Below are positions 16,899 through 23,726 of a DNA stretch of 64,000 bases, one piece after another. Source of the DNA: Herbaspirillum chlorophenolicum (GTDB lineage: Bacteria; Pseudomonadota; Gammaproteobacteria; Burkholderiales; Burkholderiaceae_D). A model generated the notes under the pieces. It searched no databases. It was given only the letters and a program-made list of their open reading frames with translations, and was not told where the DNA came from. The DNA is taken from contig NZ_LFLT01000006.1 of the NCBI RefSeq assembly GCF_001189955.1, positions 96,809 through 160,808 of the forward strand, written 5' to 3'. The position numbers and the translations under genes were made by a program. The stretch's first letter is position 1. Each line of letters opens with the position of its first letter.

Positions 16899-18590
16899 TT
16901 AATCGAATTGATAGGTGTAAGACATATTCAGACGCAAAGGCCTGTCGTCGGAATTGATCGGTTTCTGGCCGACGGGCTGGGCGATCGACAGGTCGAGCGA
17001 ATAGTGGCGCTGGTCGGAAAAGCGCATGCCGGCGCCGATAGAGGCGATCTTGTTATGCGACAGATCGCCCGAGTTCACATAAGCCCGTGAAGAATCCGTC
17101 ATTACATAGGGCTGAATCTGTTTCAGGTAAGTCGCATCGAAAGGAATCGCGCGATTCAGTTCCAGCGACAGGCCCCAGCCCTGGTCGCCGGCAATTTCGC
17201 CGGCAGGATAGGCCAGCCCGAACAGTTTGGAGCCGAAGCTGATTTGTTCCGATAGCGGCAAGACGCTGCCGCTCAATTGCCCGCTGCCGCTGAGTGCAGC
17301 GCCGAATCCGGCGGGCAACTGGTAGGTTTGCGTAAACAGCGTTTTCAGACGCGTGAAATTGAGGTCGACATTGCTGTTGGTCAGGCTCGCGCCCGCCGTG
17401 TTCATGCCTTGATAGAGGCCGAGCGACAGTTGCGTGCTGCCTTTTTCAAGCAGCTTGGTCCAGGCCATTTCAAGGCTGAGCGCGCGGATGCTGGAGCGCA
17501 CCTCGATCACAGGCACCAGCGCAGGCACGGAGCGGGTGTAACGCACGGTGTTCTCTGCCGCATAAGCGCCGCCGGTAAGCGTGAGGTTGGTGCGGTTGTT
17601 CAGGATCAGCGGATAACTCAGCGAGGCGCCGAGGCGCCGGGTTTTGTTCAGATAGGTCGCGTTGAACTGTTGCGGGACCAGGCTCTGGTTTTCCGGCTCG
17701 CCGCTGTAATCCGAAAGATTGAGCTGGAACTGCAAGCCTTGTTTGCCGAGCGGTTGGGCATAGGTGAGTCCGTAATATTTTTCGTTCAGAGGGCCGCGCG
17801 GTACCAGCGTGCTGACCGTAATTTGTTCGCCCAGCGGCGTCAGGCCGTTTTCGGTCGCGCTGATGATGCCGCGCAGGCTTGAGGTCGCATTGTCCAGGCC
17901 GGCGCCCACCGTTACCGCCTTGCGCTTGACGTTGAGCACCATTTCCGCCGCGCCGTCGGTGGCTGGCGGCGGTTTGACCGTGGCATTGATGAGCATGCCG
18001 GGCTGCAGGCTCAGGATGCCGGTGATGCGTTCGAAAGTCGCGCTGCTCAGCGGGCGATCGTTCTTGAGCTGTTCGGCAATTTCGCGCAGGCGTCCTTCCG
18101 AAGCACCCGGGTTGCCTTCGATGTTGACTTCGCTGACATAACCTTCCACCACGTTGACGACCACGATGTTGTTGTCGAAGGTTTGTGCCGGGATAAAGGC
18201 GAAAGACAGCGGATAGCCTTTGTCCTTATACATTTGGGTGACGTTATTGGCCGCTTGCAGCAACTCGGCCACGGTGACTTCCCGATTGGCCAGCCCGGAA
18301 AATTGCGCAGCGACGGCGTCAAAGGGCAGGGTCTTTACGCCTGCGATCTGAAAACGCGAAGGCACGATGCGGCTGGCCAGCAAACGTTGCAGCGCCGGGT
18401 CCTGACCTTTCGTCTGGATATCGACGTCCATCGTTTGCGGCTGCGCGGGTTCCACTTTGGGCAGGCTATCGAGCGGATTGCCCGCACCAGGACTGCGGAC
18501 ATCCGCCGCGTTGGCGCTGGTAAATGGCAGCCCCCAATACGACATGTAGAGCGTAGCTATTAAGGCAATACTATTGGTAGTTTTCTGCAT
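16899..18590 (-). CDS. POTRA/TpsB outer-membrane transporter (ShlB/FhaC/HecB family)
   Basis: The 563-residue protein has a signal peptide (ending ANAAD). A POTRA domain follows (about residues 83-160, FQIAGVKTLPFDAVAAQFSG then VVVNVVEGYVSEVNIEGN), then a second POTRA-like stretch and a C-terminal 16-strand barrel ending TYQF plus one Asp. Such proteins export a partner across the outer membrane in two-partner secretion. The start at 18590 has GGGAAG upstream; nine earlier codons lack one. No large TpsA exoprotein with a filamentous-haemagglutinin-type domain lies nearby; the nearest candidate partner is the repeat lipoprotein at 19.1-20.7 kb. The last residue after the usual terminal Phe is an oddity. 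Confidence 0.87.
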   Translation of the reverse strand: MQKTTNSIALIATLYMSYWGLPFTSANAADVRSPGAGNPLDSLPKVEPAQPQTMDVDIQTKGQDPALQRLLASRIVPSRFQIAGVKTLPFDAVAAQFSGLANREVTVAELLQAANNVTQMYKDKGYPLSFAFIPAQTFDNNIVVVNVVEGYVSEVNIEGNPGASEGRLREIAEQLKNDRPLSSATFERITGILSLQPGMLINATVKPPPATDGAAEMVLNVKRKAVTVGAGLDNATSSLRGIISATENGLTPLGEQITVSTLVPRGPLNEKYYGLTYAQPLGKQGLQFQLNLSDYSGEPENQSLVPQQFNATYLNKTRRLGASLSYPLILNNRTNLTLTGGAYAAENTVRYTRSVPALVPVIEVRSSIRALSLEMAWTKLLEKGSTQLSLGLYQGMNTAGASLTNSNVDLNFTRLKTLFTQTYQLPAGFGAALSGSGQLSGSVLPLSEQISFGSKLFGLAYPAGEIAGDQGWGLSLELNRAIPFDATYLKQIQPYVMTDSSRAYVNSGDLSHNKIASIGAGMRFSDQRHYSLDLSIAQPVGQKPINSDDRPLRLNMSYTYQFD

Positions 18591-18675
18591 AGCAACTTCC
18601 CTTTTGCTAGCATGCAACGTTCTTTATTTTGTCTTTAAAGGCTAGGCATCTGCGCGGTATTCGCAGAATGTAACG

Positions 18676-18731
18676 TAATTATTAAATCACGTAACAACTT
18701 AATAATTAGTTTAATTTTGACTAGCGTCAAA
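18676..18731. promoter_or_regulatory. Clustered dyads upstream of the TpsB gene
   Basis: The 244-bp AT-rich gap holds a perfect 10-bp inverted repeat, TAATTATTAA at 18676-18685 and TTAATAATTA at 18699-18708. It also holds TTTGAC-TAGC-GTCAAA at 18716-18731. The second has the 5-4-5 geometry of CRP/FNR-family sites. Both lie 85-140 bases before the TpsB start, where an operator would act. Confidence 0.4.
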
Positions 18732-18834
18732 TATTTTTGTGAATATTTTGTTGCAAACACGCAAACGCATGTTTAGAGAACGCCCGGCTAAGCGAGCGTA
18801 TCCACGGCTTTGCGCCGTATTGACGACAGTGAAA

Positions 18835-19053
18835 TTAATTGTTTTTTTCGAACATCATGTCGATGGGATGGGGGGAACCCCGTGATGAGAAGATCCTTGG
18901 GACACCAAATTTTTTCTTCCAGCGGTAATAGCTTTGTTTTGAAACACCGACTTCCTGGCAGGCATCCTGCACAAGGTCGCCGGTGGCGACAAAGATTTCG
19001 ATCTGTTGCAGCTTGCTGAAAATTTCTTCCAGTGAGTATTGTTTGAGCGACAT
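18835..19053 (-). CDS. Orphan IS3 OrfA-like helix-turn-helix protein
   Basis: The 72-residue protein's residues 6-50 match the helix-turn-helix of IS3-family transposase OrfA (EEIFSKLQQIEIFVATGDLV, then ACQEVGVSKQSYYRWKKKFG). It lacks the C-terminal leucine zipper of OrfA. No OrfB, no terminal inverted repeats and no target duplication are visible around it. It has its own ribosome site (AAGGGG) and sits in line between the repeat lipoprotein and the TpsB gene. It may be a decayed insertion sequence or, more interestingly, a domesticated DNA-binding regulator of this cassette. Confidence 0.7.
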   Translation of the reverse strand: MSLKQYSLEEIFSKLQQIEIFVATGDLVQDACQEVGVSKQSYYRWKKKFGVPRIFSSRGSPHPIDMMFEKNN

Positions 19054-19078
19054 ATTGTTTTCCCCTTGATCGATAGGA

Positions 19079-19118
19079 ATGCGCGCCGTTTGTTATTTGC
19101 ATCAAAGCCGGCGCGCAT
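19079..19118. other. Long stem-loop between the repeat lipoprotein and the HTH gene
   Basis: A perfect 10-bp inverted repeat, ATGCGCGCCG at 19079-19088 and CGGCGCGCAT at 19109-19118, encloses 20 bases. There is no T-run, so it is not a standard terminator. It could be a 3' stabilising hairpin of the lipoprotein mRNA or a processing site. Confidence 0.6.
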
Positions 19119-19128
19119 GCTGTCGTAA

Positions 19129-20733
19129 TTATTTTTTAGCCCCGAGCAAGTTGCCCAAAAGGTTGGTGACCGGAGCCAGGATGTTGTTGGTGCTGCCCGT
19201 GGTGCCGGTACCGCTGGTCACGGGTGCGGTTGTGACGACCGGCGCTACTGCAACGGTAGTAGTGACGGTATTGCCAGAGAGGGCGCCGGTCAGTGCGGTC
19301 AGCGTATTGGTGACGGGCGCCAGCAAATTGGTCGTGCCGGTGCCGCCGGAGACTGTACCCAAGCCGCCGCCGACCAGCGTGCCGATGGTATTGGTGACAG
19401 GCGACAACAGGCCCGTGCTGCCGGTGCCGCCGGCGAGGCCGTTCAGGCCAAGGCCGTTGGTCAGGGCGACGACCGTATTGGTGACAGGGGCTAGCAGATT
19501 GCCTGTGCCGCCGCCGGTGAGACCGTTCAGGCCAAGGCTGTTGGTCAGGGCGACGACTGTATTGGTGACGGGGGCGAGCGGATTGCCTGTGCTGCCGCCG
19601 ATCGTGCCGAGTCCGCCGCCGACCAGGGCGCTGAGCGTGCCGGTGATCGGCGCCAGCAGATTATCGGTGCCGCCAATGCCACCCACGCCACCCAGGCCGC
19701 CCAAGTTACCCAAGCCGCCGGTGAGGGACGCCAGTGTATTGGTCACGGGTGAGAGTAAATTGCCTGTACCCGTGCCTGTACCCGTACCGGTGCCGCCCAG
19801 ATTGCCCAGGCCGCCAAGCAAGCCACCGATAATATTGTTGTTGGACGTCGTGCCGCCGGCGGGTTGCAGCAAGATGCCGGCCGCGTTGACGGTATTGCCG
19901 GCCGAGGTGACGATGACGCCCAGGTTATTCACGATTGGCACATCGCTCTTGGTCACGGTGCCGCCAAGATTACTCACCGTTCCGCCCAGATTCGTCAGCA
20001 AGTTCTGTACGGGTTGGCCCAGGCCGGTTTTGGTTCCGACAGTTTGGGTCAGCGTGGTCACCTTGCTGGTAATCGGAACGATCACGTTGCTCAGTGTTTG
20101 CGTAATCTGTTCGACCGGGCCGGTCGTCAGTAGCTTGGTCACCGGTGTTGCCAGGCCCGACACCGTTTTGCCGGCCTGAGTCACCAGGCCGCCCAGCGGT
20201 GCGGTCACCGGCGCCAGCACGGACAATTGGCCGCTGCCCAGATTCGTCACCAGCTGTCCTGCGCTTTGTACGGTTTTGCCGGTCTGGTCGACCACATTGC
20301 CGGTGCTCGCCACGGTCACGCCGACCGGATTGGCGACGACGCCCATTTGTCCAAGACCGCTGCTGATGCCATTGCCGAGAGCGGAAACGATGCCGCCGGT
20401 ACTGGTCACGACATTGGACAAATCGGTTTGCGTTTGCTGCGGCACGATTGGCAGATTGAGCGAGCCAACGGTTGTGCCGACTCCGGAGACGGCATTTCCT
20501 GTCGCGGTGACGAGATTGCCGACGCTGCCGGTGACGGCTCCGGTCGGAGTCACTGTCGGAGTCGGTGTCGTGGGTGTTGTGGGTGTCGTGGTGCCTCCGT
20601 CGCCGCCACCGCCGCCGCCGCTTCCGCCGCCCAGGCTGGTACCGGTGGAGCCACTGCCGCTGGCGCAACCGCTGAGCACCAAGATGAGGGTAAGAGCCGC
20701 GGCGCCCCAGACGCGTTTATTTAAGATGTTCAT
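19129..20733 (-). CDS. Glycine-rich repeat surface lipoprotein
   Basis: The 534-residue protein has a lipoprotein signal peptide with lipobox VLSGC at about residue 23, then a flexible G/S/D/T/P-rich linker. The N-terminal half is V/T/G/N-rich with loose VGNLVTATGNAVSGVG-type units. The C-terminal half has seven copies of a unit built on NLLAPVTNTVxALTxGLG. Similar proteins in Burkholderiales are often labelled collagen-like, but no strict Gly-X-Y pattern exists here. The start at 20733 has GGAG seven bases upstream (a GTG at 20739 is the alternative). A consensus sigma-54 promoter lies 58-73 bases upstream. It is probably an adhesin or matrix component exposed on the surface, perhaps with help from the TpsB-like protein. 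Confidence 0.7.
   Translation of the reverse strand: MNILNKRVWGAAALTLILVLSGCASGSGSTGTSLGGGSGGGGGGDGGTTTPTTPTTPTPTVTPTGAVTGSVGNLVTATGNAVSGVGTTVGSLNLPIVPQQTQTDLSNVVTSTGGIVSALGNGISSGLGQMGVVANPVGVTVASTGNVVDQTGKTVQSAGQLVTNLGSGQLSVLAPVTAPLGGLVTQAGKTVSGLATPVTKLLTTGPVEQITQTLSNVIVPITSKVTTLTQTVGTKTGLGQPVQNLLTNLGGTVSNLGGTVTKSDVPIVNNLGVIVTSAGNTVNAAGILLQPAGGTTSNNNIIGGLLGGLGNLGGTGTGTGTGTGNLLSPVTNTLASLTGGLGNLGGLGGVGGIGGTDNLLAPITGTLSALVGGGLGTIGGSTGNPLAPVTNTVVALTNSLGLNGLTGGGTGNLLAPVTNTVVALTNGLGLNGLAGGTGSTGLLSPVTNTIGTLVGGGLGTVSGGTGTTNLLAPVTNTLTALTGALSGNTVTTTVAVAPVVTTAPVTSGTGTTGSTNNILAPVTNLLGNLLGAKK
19435..19602. repeat. Near-identical 84-bp tandem repeats within the lipoprotein gene
   Basis: The stretch beginning GAGGCCGTTCAGGCCAAGG at 19435 recurs with few changes at 19519, an offset of 84 bp or 28 codons. 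These are the two most similar of the seven protein repeats, so they are a likely site of recombination-driven length change. Confidence 0.8.
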
Positions 20734-20739
20734 GTTCAC

Positions 20740-21133
20740 TCTCCTTTGTTCGAATTCAGAGTCAGATGTGAAGACTCGGCATACTTAAATGGCAAAGTGC
20801 GTGCCATGAAAAAATGCCTGGTTCCAGAACTGTTTGAATATTTTTCGGAGAGTGATATTTCTTATTTAAATCAATGACTTACAATTTTTATTTGGTTGAA
20901 TTCAGATTTTTTTGATGTGCGCGGAAGATGTCGTTACGTGTTCTCTGTAACGTTACGCCGGGAACAAAATGTTTCGGATACGGCGCGAATTGCCGACGGT
21001 TTTGTCCATGCCGGAGACCATCCGGATCTGGTCGCACTGTGCTCTGTTCCCGCTGTTGCGACTGTACATGCAGCCATGCGGAGGCTTGTCCTAGACTCGC
21101 CGAATCTGGAATCAATCCGTTCGCACCGAGATC
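20740..21133. other. Divergent intergenic region, 394 bp
   Basis: It contains the sigma-54 promoter of the minus-strand lipoprotein gene (20791-20806), then an AT-rich stretch to about 20910 and the upstream region of the ydeP-like gene. No additional gene or terminator is evident. Confidence 0.6.
20791..20806 (-). promoter_or_regulatory. Consensus sigma-54 (-24/-12) promoter
   Basis: The minus strand reads TGGCACGCACTTTGCC. This matches the sigma-54 consensus TGGCACG-N4-TTGC at every defined base with correct GG-to-GC spacing. It lies 58 bases upstream of the repeat lipoprotein start codon, giving a leader of about 45 bases. A sigma-54 activator is encoded at 2688-4082. Confidence 0.88.
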
Positions 21134-23458
21134 ATGGCTAAACCGAGAATCGAGCAGTACAACCAACCCGCCGGCGGCTGGGGCGCGCTGAAGTATGTGG
21201 CGCTGAACCTGGTCAAGGAACACGTGGCAGACGGCAAGGGCATCCGCACCCTGTTGTCGCAGAACCAGCCCGACGGTTTCGACTGCCCCGGTTGCGCATG
21301 GCCGGACCGCGAACACACTTCCACCTTCGAATTCTGCGAAAACGGCGTCAAGGCCGTGGCGGCTGAAGCCACCAAGAAGCGCGTCACCGCCGAGTTCTTC
21401 GAACAGCACACCGTGGCCGAACTGATGCAACAGTCCGACTATGAGCTGGAAGAACACGGCCGCCTGACCCATCCGATGGTGTACGACGCCGCCACCGACA
21501 AATACCGCAAGATCGACTGGCAGGGCGCGTTCGACCTGATCGGCAAGCACCTCAACGCCTTGTCCGACCCGGATATGGCCGATTTCTACGTCTCCGGCCG
21601 CGCCAGCAACGAAGCAGCCTTCCTGTTCCAGCTGTTCGTGCGCCAGTACGGCACCAATAATTTCCCCGACTGTTCCAACATGTGCCACGAGCCGACCAGC
21701 GTCGGCTTGCCGGGCACGGTCGGCATCGGCAAGGGTACCGTGCTGCTGGACGACTTCGACCTGTGCGACACGCTGCTCCTGTTCGGCCAGAACCCGGCCA
21801 CCAACCACCCGCGCATGATGGGCGAGCTGCGCCATGCGTCCAAGCGCGGCGCCACCATCGTTGCCATCAACCCCTTGAAGGAGCGCGGCCTGGAGCGCTT
21901 CGCCGATCCGCAAAGCAAGGTCGAGATGCTGACGCTGGGCAGCACCCAGATCAGTTCCATGTTCATCCATCCGACACTGGGCGGCGACCTGGCGCTGATC
22001 AAGGGCGTCATCAAGCGCACCATCGAACTGGATGACGAAGCCGTGGCCGCCGGGAGCGAGCGCGTGCTGGACGTCAAGTTCATCGAAGAACATACCGCCG
22101 GCTTTGAGGCGTTTGCCGCCGACGTGCGCGCTGAAAGCTGGAGCGAGATCGTGGAAGAGTCCGGCGTCTCGCGCGAAGATATCGAGAAGCTGTCGCAGGT
22201 TTATGTCAAGGGCAAGGCCGTGATCGCCACCTGGGGCATGGGCCTGACCCAGCACAAGCATGCGGTGGGTGCGATCCAGCTGCTGTCGAACATGATGATG
22301 CTGCGTGGGAACATCGGCCGCCCCGGCGCCGGTCTGTGCCCGGTGCGCGGCCACTCGAACGTGCAGGGCGACCGCACGGTCGGTATCGACGAAAAGCCGA
22401 CTCCGGCCTTCCTCGACCGTCTCGAACAAGTCTTTGAATTCAAGGCGCCGCGCCATCACGGCAACGACACCGTGGGGTCCGTCATGGCCATGCTGGAAGG
22501 CCGCACCAAGGTCTTCATCGGCCTGGGCGGCAACTTTGCCATGGCCACGCCCGATACCTACCGCACCTTCGACGCCATGCGCTCGTGCAACCTGACCGTG
22601 CACATCACCACCAAGCTCAATCGCAGCCACCTGGTGCACGGCAAGGATGCGCTGATTCTGCCGACCATGGGCCGCACCGAGATCGACGTGCAGAAGTCCG
22701 GCCCGCAAGGCGTGACGGTGGAAGACTCGATGAGCATGGTGCACGTCTCCTACGGCATCAACAAGCCGGCTTCGCCCGACCTGATGTCGGAGACCGCGAT
22801 CGTGGCCCACATGGCCGAAGCCACCATGAAGTCGCGCAACAACGGCAAGAAGATCGACTGGCTGTGGTACGCCGAGGATTATTCACGTATCCGCGACGCC
22901 ATCGAAAAGGTGTACGACGCCTTCAAGGGCTACAACGAGCGCATCACCCATCCGGGCGGCTTCCACCTGGGCGTGGCGTCGCGCGACCGCGTCTGGAAGA
23001 CCGATACCGGCCGCGCCAACTTCATCGTCCATGCGATCCCCAAGGACACGCCGATCCATCGCGCCCGCAAGATCCACGGCGACAAGCTGATGACGCTGAT
23101 GACCACGCGTTCGCACGACCAGTACAACACCACCATCTACGGCCTGGACGACCGCTACCGCGGCGTGTTCGGCCAGCGCCGGGTGGTGTTCATCCATCCC
23201 GAGGATCTGAAGATGCTGGGCCTGAAGAACGGCGAATGGGTCGACATGGTGAGCGTGTGGGACGACGGCGTGGAGCGCCGCGCCAACGGCTTCCTGCTGG
23301 TCGAGTACGATATCCCGCGCGGCTGCATCGGCAGCTACTACCCGGAAACCAACCCGCTGGTGCCGCTGGAGAGCTTCGCCGACCGCGCCCGCACGCCGAC
23401 TTCCAAATCCATCCCGGTGCTGTTGTCGCGTTCGGCGGTACAGCAGGCCGCGGCCTGA
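21134..23458 (+). CDS. FdhF/YdeP-family molybdopterin oxidoreductase
   Basis: The 774-residue protein belongs to the bis-MGD molybdenum enzyme superfamily in its YdeP branch. Near the N-terminus it has the branch's cysteine motif (FDCPGCAWPDREH, then FEFCENGVKA), presumably for an iron-sulfur cluster. The molybdopterin oxidoreductase domain follows (for example DCSNMCHEPTSVGLPGTVGI), then a C-terminal MGD-binding domain (TTRSHDQYNTTIYGLDDRYR). E. coli YdeP is linked to acid resistance, but the substrate is unknown; formate activity should not be assumed. It is followed within six bases by a small winged-helix gene, probably in one transcript. Confidence 0.88.
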   Translation: MAKPRIEQYNQPAGGWGALKYVALNLVKEHVADGKGIRTLLSQNQPDGFDCPGCAWPDREHTSTFEFCENGVKAVAAEATKKRVTAEFFEQHTVAELMQQSDYELEEHGRLTHPMVYDAATDKYRKIDWQGAFDLIGKHLNALSDPDMADFYVSGRASNEAAFLFQLFVRQYGTNNFPDCSNMCHEPTSVGLPGTVGIGKGTVLLDDFDLCDTLLLFGQNPATNHPRMMGELRHASKRGATIVAINPLKERGLERFADPQSKVEMLTLGSTQISSMFIHPTLGGDLALIKGVIKRTIELDDEAVAAGSERVLDVKFIEEHTAGFEAFAADVRAESWSEIVEESGVSREDIEKLSQVYVKGKAVIATWGMGLTQHKHAVGAIQLLSNMMMLRGNIGRPGAGLCPVRGHSNVQGDRTVGIDEKPTPAFLDRLEQVFEFKAPRHHGNDTVGSVMAMLEGRTKVFIGLGGNFAMATPDTYRTFDAMRSCNLTVHITTKLNRSHLVHGKDALILPTMGRTEIDVQKSGPQGVTVEDSMSMVHVSYGINKPASPDLMSETAIVAHMAEATMKSRNNGKKIDWLWYAEDYSRIRDAIEKVYDAFKGYNERITHPGGFHLGVASRDRVWKTDTGRANFIVHAIPKDTPIHRARKIHGDKLMTLMTTRSHDQYNTTIYGLDDRYRGVFGQRRVVFIHPEDLKMLGLKNGEWVDMVSVWDDGVERRANGFLLVEYDIPRGCIGSYYPETNPLVPLESFADRARTPTSKSIPVLLSRSAVQQAAA

Positions 23459-23463
23459 GCGTG

Positions 23464-23703
23464 ATGGCGGACGAAGACGCCTTGCCGCCGGAAGTGCTCG
23501 CCATCCTCGGCGAACTGCAAGCCGACCATGAGCGCAGCGGCGGCGCGCCGTTGTCGCTGGCGCGGCTGTCCAAGCGCACGCAGTTGCGCATGAGTACGCT
23601 GCGGCGTTTCCTCTCGGCCCTGGAAGAGGCGGGGGTGTTGAAGGTGGAGTTGAACGAGGATGGCACCGGCAGCGCGCAATTGCTGTTGCCCTCCGAGGGA
23701 TGA
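23464..23703 (+). CDS. Small winged-helix protein downstream of the ydeP-like gene
   Basis: The 79-residue protein has a predicted winged helix-turn-helix (SLARLSKRTQLRMSTLRRFL then SALEEAGVLKVELNEDG). GTG at 23461 and ATG at 23464 are both possible starts, five or fewer bases after the ydeP stop. It is translationally linked to the oxidoreductase, so it is likely a dedicated regulator or accessory protein. No function is established. Confidence 0.7.
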   Translation: MADEDALPPEVLAILGELQADHERSGGAPLSLARLSKRTQLRMSTLRRFLSALEEAGVLKVELNEDGTGSAQLLLPSEG

Positions 23704-23726
23704 CATGTTTGAACGGGTTCTGACGC

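Noticed and set aside
18780..19120. Complete IS3-family insertion sequence
   Set aside because: Only an OrfA-like helix-turn-helix frame is present, without OrfB, terminal inverted repeats or a target-site duplication.
19129..20733. Collagen-like protein label
   Set aside because: There is no Gly-X-Y periodicity. The repeats are NLLAPVTNT-type units of about 28-35 residues.
20888..22810. 640-codon open frame on the minus strand opposite the molybdoenzyme gene
   Set aside because: It is the antisense shadow of a G+C-rich gene. The translation is His/Gln/Ala/Gly-rich with no domain, and the plus strand encodes a clear YdeP-family protein.
21134..23458. Formate dehydrogenase
   Set aside because: The sequence belongs to the YdeP branch. 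No accessory fdh genes are nearby, so formate activity cannot be claimed.
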